Shown here piece after piece: positions 50,341 to 58,925 of a DNA stretch of 64,000 nucleotides (the first letter of the stretch is position 1; every line of letters starts with the position of its first letter). The notes under the pieces were generated by a model, which did no database searches, was not told the origin of the DNA, and was given only the letters and a program-made list of their open reading frames with translations. The DNA is from PALSA-894 sp963828625 (GTDB taxonomy: Bacteria; Pseudomonadota; Alphaproteobacteria; Rhizobiales; Xanthobacteraceae): assembly GCA_963828625.1 (NCBI GenBank), contig CAWHEX010000011.1, forward strand, positions 620,001-684,000, read 5' to 3'. Made by a program: the position numbers and the translations under genes.

Positions 50341-51096
50341 ATGGACGCAGTGACAATCGGCCTCTTCCTCGCGGCGGCGTTCTTCGGCGGCCTCGTCTCG
50401 GGGCTCTCGGGCTTCGCGATGGGACTCGTGGTGTCCGGCGTGTGGCTGCACATCATCACGCCGGAACAGAATGCGTTGCTGATCGTGTTGTGCGGGCTGG
50501 TCACGCAAGGCTCGGGAATCTGGCGCGTACGTCACGCGATCAACTGGCGCACCGTTGCGCCATACATTGTTGGTGGAGCGATCGGCGTCGCCATCGGCAC
50601 TGCGCTGCTGACGGCGATCGATCAAGGCACGCTGCGCATCACGATGGCCGTGCTGCTGATCCTCTACAGCCTTTACGGCTTGCTGCGGCCGGCGCTTGGA
50701 CCGGTGCGGGGCGGCGTTCCCGCCGAGTTTGGCGTCGGGATAACGAATGGGCTGATCGGCGGGCTGACCGGATTGGGCGGCATCGCCATCACCATCTGGT
50801 GCCAATTGCGCGGCGGGCCGAAGGATGCACAGCGCGCGATCTTCCAGCCGGTGATGTTCTCGACCTTCGCGATGGCGGCCGTCTCGCTTGGCATTGCGGG
50901 CGTGTACACGGTCGAAGCCATGAAGCTCTATGCGCTGGCGCTTCCCGCGCTGGTCATCGGCATCTGGGCCGGGCTGAAGCTCTACGGCAAACTCGACGAC
51001 ACGGCGTTCCGCCGCGTGATTCTGGTCCTGCTGCTTGCGTCCGGCGTTTCGCTGATGGTGCCGAGCGTGATGCGGTGGACATCCTTGCTGAACTGA
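50341..51096 (+). CDS. TauE/SafE-family sulfite-exporter-like permease
   Basis: 251 residues with seven to eight hydrophobic helices in two related halves, opening GLFLAAAFFGGLVSGLSGFAMGLVVSG and repeating as GITNGLIGGLTGLGGIAITIWCQLRG. Members export sulfite, sulfoacetate or related anions. It shares the leader-controlled transcript with the small secreted protein and lies just before chrB-chrA, so a common theme of oxyanion efflux is likely (inference). Confidence 0.85.
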   Translation: MDAVTIGLFLAAAFFGGLVSGLSGFAMGLVVSGVWLHIITPEQNALLIVLCGLVTQGSGIWRVRHAINWRTVAPYIVGGAIGVAIGTALLTAIDQGTLRITMAVLLILYSLYGLLRPALGPVRGGVPAEFGVGITNGLIGGLTGLGGIAITIWCQLRGGPKDAQRAIFQPVMFSTFAMAAVSLGIAGVYTVEAMKLYALALPALVIGIWAGLKLYGKLDDTAFRRVILVLLLASGVSLMVPSVMRWTSLLN

Positions 51097-51114
51097 GCGC
51101 CATCGAATAATGTT

Positions 51115-51211
51115 TGCGTACGGGGCTCACGACGGTCGCCCCGACAGGCTCGCAAGGCCCAAGCGCCGTCTCCTTCCCGAGAGGAGGAGACCCTATGCTT
51201 GCGAGCTATTT
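51115..51211 (+). ncRNA. Structured cis-regulatory leader, copy 2 (chrB-motif-like)
   Basis: Same architecture as copy 1: GGGGC/GCCCC (51122-51126 with the matching GCCCC), GACGG (51131-51135) opposite CCGTC (51166-51170), GTCTCCT (51168-51174) with AGGAGAC (51185-51191) covering the ribosome site, and GCTCGCAAG (51148-51156) complementary to CTTGCGAGC (51198-51206) in the first codons. Because the CCGTC and GTCTCCT pairings overlap, they are mutually exclusive, as in a translational switch. Confidence 0.7.
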
Positions 51212-52028
51212 CGTTACACCCCATGAACTCTGGTCGCGTATCGGCACCCCCGACGCGCCGATGATTCTCGATGTGTGCCGCCGGCAAATCTACGATGAAG
51301 GTCCGGGGGTGATTCCGACAGCACAGTGGCGGCAGCCCGAAACCTATCTCGATTGGCTGCCCGGCCTACCGATCGATCGGCCGATCGTGCTCGCCTGCCG
51401 TTATGGGCATAATTTGAGCCAGATGATCGCCGCGGAGTTGCGCGGGCGCGGTGTGTCAGCGCAGGTGCTGGAAGGCGGCCGCGTGGCCTGGAGCGAAGCT
51501 GGTTTGCCGCTGATCACGAAGGTGGCGCTCGACCGCTTTGTGCCGAAACGCCCAAGCCTGTGGGTGACCCGCCGGCGGCCGAAGATCGACCGCGTGGCGT
51601 GCCCGTGGCTGATCCGGCGCTTCATCGATCCGCAGGCGCGCATCCTCTTTGTCGACCCGCCGGAAGTCAAAAACATAGCGGCTGACATCGGCGCGATCCC
51701 GTTCGACATCGAGGATATCGAGATCAGCCACGAGGGCGAGCGCTGCTCGTTCGACACGATGCTCAGGGTCTTCGGGCTGGAGAGCGACCCGCACCTTGCG
51801 CGACTCGCGCTGATCGTGCGCGGCGCCGACACGGCGCGGAATGACCTGGCGCCTGAAGCCGCCGGTCTGCACGCGATCTCGCTCGGCCTGTCGGCGCTCG
51901 CGGGTGACGACGATCACGGGATGATCGCGCGTGGCTTCATGGTCTACGATGCGCTGTTCGCTTGGGCGCGACACGCCGCGTCGGAGCGGCACAATTGGCC
52001 CAAGACCGCGCAAGACCGGGCGGCGTAA
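51195..52028 (+). CDS. chrB: Rhodanese-ChrB chromate-resistance regulator-like protein
   Basis: 277 residues. N-terminal rhodanese-like domain (about 5-105: PMILDVCRRQIYDE, IVLACRYGHNLSQM with Cys in the active loop) followed by a ChrB C-terminal domain (LWVTRRRPKIDRVACPWLIRRFIDPQARILFV, in parts; HEGERCSFDTML; GADTARNDLAPEAAGLHAISLG). ChrB-type proteins govern or assist chromate export. Followed directly (1 bp) by chrA. Regulated by the leader at 51115-51211. Confidence 0.88.
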   Translation: MLASYFVTPHELWSRIGTPDAPMILDVCRRQIYDEGPGVIPTAQWRQPETYLDWLPGLPIDRPIVLACRYGHNLSQMIAAELRGRGVSAQVLEGGRVAWSEAGLPLITKVALDRFVPKRPSLWVTRRRPKIDRVACPWLIRRFIDPQARILFVDPPEVKNIAADIGAIPFDIEDIEISHEGERCSFDTMLRVFGLESDPHLARLALIVRGADTARNDLAPEAAGLHAISLGLSALAGDDDHGMIARGFMVYDALFAWARHAASERHNWPKTAQDRAA

Positions 52029-52029
52029 G

Positions 52030-53373
52030 ATGGCGGTGCAAACAGAAACTGTGCCGGCGGAAGCCGCGGCCGCGCCTACCTTCGGTGAGGCGTTCCGCGT
52101 CTGGCTGAAAATAGGCTGCATCAACTTCGGCGGGCCGGCCGGGCAGATCGCCATGATGCACCGCATGCTGGTCGACGAGAAAAAATGGATCGATGAGCCG
52201 CGTTTCCTGCACGCGCTCAATTTCTGCATGCTGCTGCCGGGCCCAGAGGCGCAGAAACTCGCGACCTATATCGGCTGGGCGCTGCACGGGGTGCGCGGCG
52301 GGCTCGCGGCCGGCATCCTGTTCGTGCTGCCGGGCGCGCTGTTCATGCTGGGCCTGAGCCTGCTCTATGCGCTGGGGCAAGGTGTCACGTGGGTCGAAGG
52401 TGTGCTGTTCGGCATCAAGGCGGCGGTGCTGGTGATTGTCGTCGAGGCGTTGATCCGCATCGGAAGGCGCGCACTCAAGACGCGACTCCTGATGGCGCTC
52501 GCTGGCGCTGCGTTCGCGGGCATTTTCTTTCTCAACGCGCCGTTCCCGCTGATCGTCGCCGCCGCAGCGCTGATCGGCTATCTCGTGGCGCGTACGCGCC
52601 CCGAGCAGATGGGGCTGAAGAACGAAGCCATCGAGGTGACACCGCCCGCGCCGGACCGCTGGCGGCAGTTCTTTCTCGCGGCAGTCGTCGGACTGATCGT
52701 GTGGTGGGCGCCGGTCGCGCTCGCGGCGCTGGCGCTCGGGCCGGACCATGTGCTGGTCACCATCGGGACGTTCTTTTCTAAATTGGCGGTGGTGAGCTTC
52801 GGTGGTGCCTACGCGTTGCTTGCCTACATGGCGCAGCAGGCGGTCGAGACGCATCACTGGATGACCGCGCCCGAAATGGTCGACGGGCTGGGCCTGGCCG
52901 AGACCACGCCGGGGCCGCTCATTCTCGTGACGCAGTTCGTCGGCTTCCTCGCGGCGTTCCGCGATGCCGCACCGTTCTCAGCCGTGATGGCCGGTGTGCT
53001 CGGCGCCGCGATGACCACGTGGGTGACGTTCACACCCTCGATGCTCTGGATCTTCGCGGGCGCGCCGTTCGTCGAGCAACTGCGCGGTAATCGCCGGCTG
53101 TCAGGCGCGCTTGCGGCGATCACCGCCGCCGTCGTCGGCGTCATCCTCAACCTCACGGTCTGGTTCGCGCTGCATGTGCTGTTCGGCCGGGTGACGGAAG
53201 TGCGAGCGGGGTGGCTGCGCTGGTTTGCGTTCGATCCGCTCTCGCTCGACCTGAAGGCGGCGGCACTCGCCGCAATTGCCGCCGTGCTGGCGTTCGGCCT
53301 GCACCGCAGCCTGATCGAGACCGTCGCCGTGATGGCGGCGCTCGGCGTCGCGGTGAAATACGCGCTCGGCTGA
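52030..53373 (+). CDS. chrA: Chromate transporter ChrA
   Basis: 447 residues, two homologous CHR domains: first with FGGPAGQIAMMHR and LPGPEAQKLATYIGW, second with FGGAYALLAYMAQQ and TPGPLILVTQFVGF. About ten to twelve membrane helices. Exports chromate (and perhaps sulfate) from the cytoplasm using the proton gradient. Begins 1 bp after the chrB stop, so the two are co-expressed. Intact. Confidence 0.93.
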   Translation: MAVQTETVPAEAAAAPTFGEAFRVWLKIGCINFGGPAGQIAMMHRMLVDEKKWIDEPRFLHALNFCMLLPGPEAQKLATYIGWALHGVRGGLAAGILFVLPGALFMLGLSLLYALGQGVTWVEGVLFGIKAAVLVIVVEALIRIGRRALKTRLLMALAGAAFAGIFFLNAPFPLIVAAAALIGYLVARTRPEQMGLKNEAIEVTPPAPDRWRQFFLAAVVGLIVWWAPVALAALALGPDHVLVTIGTFFSKLAVVSFGGAYALLAYMAQQAVETHHWMTAPEMVDGLGLAETTPGPLILVTQFVGFLAAFRDAAPFSAVMAGVLGAAMTTWVTFTPSMLWIFAGAPFVEQLRGNRRLSGALAAITAAVVGVILNLTVWFALHVLFGRVTEVRAGWLRWFAFDPLSLDLKAAALAAIAAVLAFGLHRSLIETVAVMAALGVAVKYALG

Positions 53374-53374
53374 G

Positions 53375-54379
53375 CTATTTCGGCCGCAACTCCACGCCTG
53401 CGCTCTTGTTGACGAACTGCAGGGTGTACGACTTGCGGAAGTCGACAGTCGGCTTAACCACGCCGGCTTTCACCATCTTGTCGAAGAAGCTCGCCATGCG
53501 GGCGTCGGTCATCGCGCCGATGCCGAGCTTGAGCGCGTCGCCGCTGTCGACGATGCCGTATTCCTTCATCCTGGCGATCGAATAATCGATGAGCTCCTGA
53601 CTCATTTCCGGATTGTGCTTGCGGATCAGCTCGTTCGCGGACTTGTTGTCGCCGTAGAGATAATTGTACCAGCCGATCGCCGAAGCATCGACGAAGCGCT
53701 GCACCAGATCGGGCCGCTTCTCCACCACTTCGCGGCGCGTTTCGATCAGCGTCGAGTAGGTGTTGAAGCCGTGGTCGGCGAGCAGGAAGATCTTCGGCTT
53801 CACGCCGGCCTTCTCGACCGCGTAGGGCTCGGACGTCACGTAGCCCTGCATCGCGCTGTTCCTGTCGACCAGAAACGGCTGCGGATTGAAGGTGTAGGGC
53901 TTCACCTTCTCTGGCGCGAAGCCGAACTCGGCCTGCATCCATTTGAAATAGCTTTGCTGGCCTTCGGACGAAATCAGCAGCGTGAGGTTCTTCAGGTCCT
54001 CGAATTTTTCCGCCGTGCCCGGATGCGCGAGCAGCACCTGCGGGTCCTTCTGAAAGCTCGCCGCGACCACGATCGTCGGAATGTTCTGCGCAACCGCGTC
54101 GAAGCTCTGCAGCGAATTGGCGCTCATGAAGAAGTCGATCTTGCGGCCGAGCAGCAGCAGGCGGTTGTTCACCTGCGGGCCACCCGGCACGATGGTCACT
54201 TCGAGGCCGTACGTCTTGTACGTGCCGTCCGCGACCGCCTGATAGAAGCCGCCGTGCTCGGCCTCCGCGACCCAGTTGGTGCCGAACGAAACCTTGTCGA
54301 GTTGTTGGGCGTGCGCCGGCGCGGCGAGGAGCGTCAGCGCCGAAGCGGCGAACGCGCGGCGCGTCAGGGAGACGAGCAT
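53375..54379 (-). CDS. NMT1/THI5-like ABC substrate-binding protein
   Basis: 334 residues with a signal peptide (TRRAFAASALTLLAAPAHA) carrying a twin-arginine-like start. Mature domain: VSFGTNWVAEAEHGGFYQAVADGTYKTYGLEVTIVPGG (in parts) and LLISSEGQQSYFKWMQAEFGF, typical of pyrimidine, riboflavin-precursor or sulfonate binders. No permease or ATPase gene is adjacent. Ends 1 bp after chrA on the opposite strand; divergent from the creatininase-family gene, with which it may share a ligand. Confidence 0.87.
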   Translation of the reverse strand: MLVSLTRRAFAASALTLLAAPAHAQQLDKVSFGTNWVAEAEHGGFYQAVADGTYKTYGLEVTIVPGGPQVNNRLLLLGRKIDFFMSANSLQSFDAVAQNIPTIVVAASFQKDPQVLLAHPGTAEKFEDLKNLTLLISSEGQQSYFKWMQAEFGFAPEKVKPYTFNPQPFLVDRNSAMQGYVTSEPYAVEKAGVKPKIFLLADHGFNTYSTLIETRREVVEKRPDLVQRFVDASAIGWYNYLYGDNKSANELIRKHNPEMSQELIDYSIARMKEYGIVDSGDALKLGIGAMTDARMASFFDKMVKAGVVKPTVDFRKSYTLQFVNKSAGVELRPK

Positions 54380-54519
54380 TCAAGGCTCCGATGGGTTGAA
54401 ATTCGCGCGGACCATATTCGCTCGTCGTCGCGCGCGAAAGCGGGTGAGCAGTAAACATTGCTTGAGATTTGTGCTTACTGGATGCCGCGCCTGCGCGAGG
54501 CGTGACGCCGGAGAGAGAC

Positions 54520-55305
54520 GTGGCCGACTGGCTTTCGCTGACGACCGAGGAATTCGGCGCGGATCGCATCGCGGTGCTGCCGGTCGCTGCCGTGGAGCAG
54601 CACGGGCCGCACCTGCCGGTCGGCGTCGATACCTATATCGCGGAGGCCTATCTCGGTCGCGTGCGTGCGCTGCTGCCGCCGGATGTGCCGGCGGTGTTTC
54701 TGCCGGTGCAGGCGATTGGCGCGTCCGACGAGCACCGCGCGTTCCGTGGAACGCTGACGCTCTCGCCGCAAACAACGCTCGCGACGTTCATCGAGATCGG
54801 CGAGAGCGTCGCGCGCGCCGGTATCCGCAAGCTTATCGTCATCAACAGCCACGGCGGTAATATCGCGCTGATCGATCTTGCGGCGCGGCAGCTGCGCGTG
54901 CGTCACGCCATGCTGGCGGTGCACGCCTCGTGGGGCCGCTTCGGTTATCCGGAGGGACTGTTCTCGGCGGCCGAGCGCACCCACGGCATTCACGGCGGCG
55001 ATATCGAGACCTCGATCATGCTCGCGGCGTATCCCGATCTCGTGCGGCGGGAGAAGATCGCGGATTTCCGGCCCGCCACCTATGCGATGGAGCGTGACTA
55101 CAAGCACCTGCGCGCGGATTTTCCCGCCGGGTTCGGCTGGATGACGCAGGATCTGCACCCCTCTGGCGCTTTGGGCGATGCGACGCTCGCGACCGCTGAA
55201 AAAGGCGAATTGGCGCTCGATCATGGCGCGCGGGCCTTCGTGGCGCTGCTGCGGGACGTGCAAAAATTCGACCTCAATGGCCTCGCGCCCGGGCCTCTCG
55301 GCTGA
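54520..55305 (+). CDS. Creatininase-family amidohydrolase
   Basis: About 261 residues from GTG 54520 behind GGAGAGAGA. Metal ligands: LPVAAVEQHGPHLPVGVDTYIAE (Glu, His, Asp) and INSHGGN, GGDIETSIML. Family members open creatinine or act on formamide-type intermediates of riboflavin/F420 (ArfB, MftE). Next to an NMT1-type binding protein, a role in salvage of a heterocyclic compound is plausible but unproven. Confidence 0.85.
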   Translation: MADWLSLTTEEFGADRIAVLPVAAVEQHGPHLPVGVDTYIAEAYLGRVRALLPPDVPAVFLPVQAIGASDEHRAFRGTLTLSPQTTLATFIEIGESVARAGIRKLIVINSHGGNIALIDLAARQLRVRHAMLAVHASWGRFGYPEGLFSAAERTHGIHGGDIETSIMLAAYPDLVRREKIADFRPATYAMERDYKHLRADFPAGFGWMTQDLHPSGALGDATLATAEKGELALDHGARAFVALLRDVQKFDLNGLAPGPLG

Positions 55306-55354
55306 CTTGCCGGTGCTACAATCGCCTGGCGACTCACACGCACGGGGGTGACAC

Positions 55355-55951
55355 ATGAGCGCGATCGATACCGGAGCGGGCGGGGCCGCGAAGGAAGAAA
55401 AGCGTTTCGGCAAGTCGCTGAACGATCTCGTCGCCGTCACCGTGGTGATCCTCACGGTGTTCATGGCGATCTCGAAGACCAAGGACGACAACATCAATCA
55501 GGCGATGCAAAAGGCGAAGGCCGACTCCGTCGACGCCTGGGCCGAATACCAGTTCGCGCGCGTGAAGCTGCATGTCGACGAGAACGGGCTGCACCAGCTT
55601 CGGCTCCTGGAAACGACCGGGCTGGTGAACAAGGATCTCGCCGCCAAGCAGACGGCCGAATACGAAGCCGACATCAAGAAATACGAAGGCCGTTCGAAGG
55701 AGACACGTGCGAAGGCGGAGCGGCTCGAAGCCGAATACGAGCGGTTGAATTTCCGCGACGACCAGTTCGACATGTCCGACGTATTTCTCTCGATCGCAAT
55801 CGCGGTGTCCGCGGTCGCCGCGCTGGTGGACAATTTCGCGCTTCTCTATTTCGGCTGGGCCAGCGGCATGATGGGGCTCATCTTCGGAACCGCGGGCTTT
55901 GCGGGCTGGAATTTCCGCCCCGAGTGGTTGGCAAGCCTGCTGGGGACATAG
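55355..55951 (+). CDS. DUF4337-family membrane protein
   Basis: 198 residues: an N-terminal helix (DLVAVTVVILTVFMAIS), a long charged helical/coiled-coil stretch (KTKDDNINQAMQKAKADSVDAWAEYQFARVK in parts, ending KAERLEAEYERL) and two C-terminal membrane helices (FLSIAIAVSAVAALVDNFALLYFGW...). Matches DUF4337, whose role is unknown. GGGGGTGAC precedes the ATG. Probably single gene. Confidence 0.82.
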   Translation: MSAIDTGAGGAAKEEKRFGKSLNDLVAVTVVILTVFMAISKTKDDNINQAMQKAKADSVDAWAEYQFARVKLHVDENGLHQLRLLETTGLVNKDLAAKQTAEYEADIKKYEGRSKETRAKAERLEAEYERLNFRDDQFDMSDVFLSIAIAVSAVAALVDNFALLYFGWASGMMGLIFGTAGFAGWNFRPEWLASLLGT

Positions 55952-55992
55952 ATGCGGTCTTGCTGAGGGCCGTCAGAGCGGACGGGCATCGG

Positions 55993-56012
55993 TAAGTATC
56001 TATAATTACTTA
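55993..56012. promoter_or_regulatory. AT-rich inverted repeat upstream of the zinc operon
   Basis: TAAGTA (55993-55998) and TACTTA (56007-56012) are perfectly inverted around an 8-bp AT-rich spacer, 50 bp before the Zur promoter. Could be a second operator or the end signal of the DUF4337 gene. Confidence 0.3.
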
Positions 56013-56054
56013 TATTTCTGTGACAGTCGCTCTCGCGTGGACAAGCGCAGTGGC

Positions 56055-56085
56055 TGGACAGCTATGTTGTGTTACAATATAACAT
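56055..56085 (+). promoter_or_regulatory. Zur-regulated promoter of the zinc uptake operon
   Basis: -35 TGGACA (56055-56060) and -10 TATAAC (56078-56083) with 17-bp spacing. A 22-bp imperfect palindrome (56064-56085) that begins ATGTT and ends AACAT overlaps the -10, matching the alphaproteobacterial Zur box style (ATGTTAT...ATAACAT). Transcription would begin at about 56090, the A of the next start codon. Confidence 0.7.
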
Positions 56086-56089
56086 TCGC

Positions 56090-56245
56090 ATGGAGCCGCA
56101 TCACCACCATCATCTGGGCCACACGCATCCGCCCGCGACGGTGTCGCCCTCGATCCTGCGCCTCTCGGCGCTGGAGCGGCTCGCGGCCGTGACGGTGCTG
56201 ATCGCCGCGCTGTGGGTCTTGGTCTTCTGGGCGATGACATCATGA
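56090..56245 (+). CDS. 51-residue His-rich membrane micropeptide heading the znu operon
   Basis: ATG 56090 to TGA 56243-56245. The N-terminus is MEPHHHHHLGHTHPP, a histidine cluster able to bind zinc, followed by one membrane helix (LAAVTVLIAALWVLVFWAM). The stop overlaps the znuC start (ATGA). The predicted transcription start coincides with its ATG, so the mRNA may be leaderless, and there is no ribosome site. Under zinc starvation it would be made with the transporter; a zinc-chaperone or transporter-accessory role is inferred. Confidence 0.7.
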   Translation: MEPHHHHHLGHTHPPATVSPSILRLSALERLAAVTVLIAALWVLVFWAMTS

Positions 56246-56977
56246 GTGCGGCGCTGGCCTTCAACGATGTGACGCTCGGCTATGACCGCCACCCGGCGGT
56301 GCATCATCTGCACGGCAAGATCGAAGCCGGCGCGCTGATGGCCGTGGTCGGCCCGAACGGCGCCGGCAAGTCGACGCTGTTCAAGGGCATCGTCGGCGTG
56401 CTCAAGCCGCTCGCGGGCGGCATCGACCTTTGCGGACTGCACGCGCGCGACATCGCCTATCTGCCGCAGATCGCCGACATCGACCGTACGTTTCCGATTT
56501 GCGTCTACGACATGGTCGCGATGGGGCTGTGGCGCGACGCCGGCCTGTTCGGCGGCATCGGCAAGTCCGAGCGCGAGAAGGTGCGCATCGCGATGTCGGC
56601 CGTCGGCCTCTCGGGCTTCGAGGATCGGCCGATCGGCACGCTCTCGGGCGGGCAGATGCAGCGTACGCTGTTCGCCCGGCTGCTGTTGCAGGACGCGCGC
56701 GTGATCGTGCTGGACGAGCCGTTCAACGCGATCGACACCAAGACCGCCGCCGACCTGTGCGATCTGGTGATGCGCTGGCATGCCGAGAAGCGCACCGTGA
56801 TCGCGGCGCTGCACGATCTCGATCTGGTCCGTTCGCTGTTCCCCGAGGCGCTGCTGCTCGCCCGCGAGCCCGTTGCGTGGGGCCGCACCGCAGATGTGCT
56901 CACCGCCGAGAACCTGCTCAAGGCCCGGCGCATGTGCGAGGCGTTCGACGAGCACGCCGAAGTGTTGCGCCGCGTGA
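56242..56977 (+). CDS. znuC: Zinc ABC transporter ATPase
   Basis: About 244 residues: Walker A GPNGAGKST, LSGGQMQRT signature, Walker B VIVLDEPFNAID and ALHDLD H-loop; ADIDRTFPICVYDMVAMG is typical of Zn/Mn transporters. In the given sequence the frame runs without a stop into znuB. Removing one T near 56964 (GTGTTGCG to GTGTGCG) gives a normal end ...EVCAA with TGA 56975-56977 overlapping the znuB GTG. I annotate two genes on that basis. Confidence 0.85.
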
Positions 56978-57843
56978 TCTACGACACCCTCATCGGTCCG
57001 TTCGTCGAGTTCGCCTTCATGCGCCGCGCGCTTGTCGGCACGCTGGCGCTCGCGCTCGGCGCCGGGCCGATCGGCGTATTCCTGATGCTGCGCCGCATGA
57101 GCCTCGTCGGCGACGCGATGGCGCACGCGATCCTGCCCGGCGCGGCCATCGGATTTCTTGTGTCTGGCCTGTCGCTGTTCGCCATGACGGCGGGCGGGCT
57201 GATCGCGGGCTTCGTGATCGCGGTCGGTGCGGGCGTGGTCGCGCGCTTCACCGAACTGAAGGAGGACGCCTCGCTCGCGGCGTTCTTTCTCATCTCGCTC
57301 GCGGTCGGCGTGACCATCGTGTCGCTCAAGGGCACCAACATCGACCTGCTGCATTTCCTGTTCGGCAGCGTGCTGGCGCTCGACGATCACACGCTGCTGC
57401 TGATCGCCGGCATCACGACGCTTTCGCTCGCCGCGCTGGCGCTGATCTACCGGCCGCTGGTGCTGGAATGCGTCGATCCGGGTTTTCTGCGCTCGGTCAG
57501 CCGCGCCGGCGGGCCTGCGCACATCGCGTTCCTCGCGCTGGTGGTGATGAACCTCGTCGGCGGCTTCCATGCACTCGGCACGCTGCTCGCGGTCGGCATC
57601 ATGATGCTGCCGGCCGTGATCGCGCGGTTCTGGGCGCGCGACGTCACCGCCATGATCCTGATCGCGGCGGCGAGCGGCGCGGTCTCCGGCTACGCGGGCC
57701 TGCTGCTCTCGTTCCACGCGGGCGCGCCGAGCGGGCCTGCGATCATCCTCGTCGCGGGTGGTCTCTACATCGTCTCGTTGCTGTTCGGACGCGTCGGCGG
57801 CGTGCTGAGCGGTGTGTTCTCAGGGCGGCATCTGGAGGCGTGA
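56974..57843 (+). CDS. znuB: Zinc ABC transporter permease
   Basis: About 289 residues from GTG 56974 (VIYDTLIGPFVEFAFMRRALVG). Eight or so membrane helices with family segments MLRRMSLVGDAMAHAILPGAAIGF and NLVGGFHALGTLLAVGIMMLPA. Forms the Zn2+ channel driven by ZnuC and fed by ZnuA. As written it is in frame with znuC; see the note on the likely extra base. Confidence 0.87.
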   Translation: MIYDTLIGPFVEFAFMRRALVGTLALALGAGPIGVFLMLRRMSLVGDAMAHAILPGAAIGFLVSGLSLFAMTAGGLIAGFVIAVGAGVVARFTELKEDASLAAFFLISLAVGVTIVSLKGTNIDLLHFLFGSVLALDDHTLLLIAGITTLSLAALALIYRPLVLECVDPGFLRSVSRAGGPAHIAFLALVVMNLVGGFHALGTLLAVGIMMLPAVIARFWARDVTAMILIAAASGAVSGYAGLLLSFHAGAPSGPAIILVAGGLYIVSLLFGRVGGVLSGVFSGRHLEA

Positions 57844-57847
57844 CTTG

Positions 57848-58744
57848 ATGCTGACACGACGCGTTTTCCTGGTCGCGGCCGCGCTGCTGCTCGCTTCGGG
57901 CGGCACTGTCAGCGCGCAGGAGAAGCTGAAGGTTGTCGCGACCTTCTCGATCCTTGCCGATCTGGTGAAGAACGTCGGCGGCGACCGCGTGGAGGTGAGG
58001 GCGCTCGTCGGTCCCAACAGCGACGCGCATGTGTTTCAGCCTGCGCCCGGCGACGCGAAGACGCTGGCCGACGCCAGGGTGATCTTCGCCAACGGACTCG
58101 GCTTCGAGGGCTGGATCGACCGGCTGATCAAGGCGTCGGGCACCAAGGCCACGATGGTCATCGCTACCAAGGGCGTGAAGCCGCGCAAGGCGGCGGACGA
58201 TGGCCACGGACATGGCGATGCCGACCCGCATGCGTGGCAGGCGGTGGAGAACGTCAAGCTCTATGTCGCGAACATCCGCGACGCGCTCGCCGCCGCCGAT
58301 CCGGCCGGCAAAGGCGCCTACGAGGCGAATGCGGCCGCGTATCTGGCGAAGCTCGATGCGCTCGACGCCGAGGTGAAGGCCGCGATCGAGAAAATCCCGG
58401 CCGACCGGCGCAGGATCATCACGACGCACGACGCGTTCGGCTATTTCGCCGCCGCCTACGGCGTCGCATTCGTCGCGCCGCAGGGTGTGTCGACCGAGGC
58501 CGAAGTCTCGGCCCGCGACGTCGCCAGGATCATCACGCAGATCAGGAAGCAGAAAATCCCGGCGGTGTTCCTCGAGAACGTCACTGACGAGCGCCTGCTC
58601 CGCCGCATCGCGCAGGAGAGCGGTGCGCGCATCGGCGGCACGCTCTATTCCGACGCGCTGACCGACGAGAAGGGCGCGGCGCCCACCTATATCGACATGA
58701 TGCGGCACAACGTGCGGCAACTCTCGGCCGCGCTGACGAGCTAA
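57848..58744 (+). CDS. znuA: Zinc ABC transporter substrate-binding protein
   Basis: 298 residues with a signal peptide (RRVFLVAAALLLASGGTVSA). Cluster A-I metal ligands: His61 (SDAHVFQP), His128 (DPHAWQ), His194 (TTHDAFGYF) and Asp269 (LYSDAL). The flexible loop before His128 is His/Asp-rich (DDGHGHGDADPH) as in Zn-specific proteins. Delivers zinc to ZnuB in the periplasm. Starts 4 bp after znuB. Confidence 0.92.
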   Translation: MLTRRVFLVAAALLLASGGTVSAQEKLKVVATFSILADLVKNVGGDRVEVRALVGPNSDAHVFQPAPGDAKTLADARVIFANGLGFEGWIDRLIKASGTKATMVIATKGVKPRKAADDGHGHGDADPHAWQAVENVKLYVANIRDALAAADPAGKGAYEANAAAYLAKLDALDAEVKAAIEKIPADRRRIITTHDAFGYFAAAYGVAFVAPQGVSTEAEVSARDVARIITQIRKQKIPAVFLENVTDERLLRRIAQESGARIGGTLYSDALTDEKGAAPTYIDMMRHNVRQLSAALTS

Positions 58745-58925
58745 CCTCGCGTTCACCATGCTTTCCGAGGCGCCGGAACCCTTTTTGGCGGCCGCATGTT
58801 GCAGCCGCGTCTGAGCACAAGGGGGACGATGCGAGAGGTGGAGTGGTGGCTCGTAACGGTGCGTTCTGGAACCCGCACCGTCAGCCTCAGCAGAAGAAGC
58901 CCACAGGGATAACCGGATAGGCGTT

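Noticed and set aside
56110..57717. A 535-codon minus-strand frame opposite znuC-znuB
   Set aside because: Charged low-complexity translation with no domain; antisense of conserved transporter genes.
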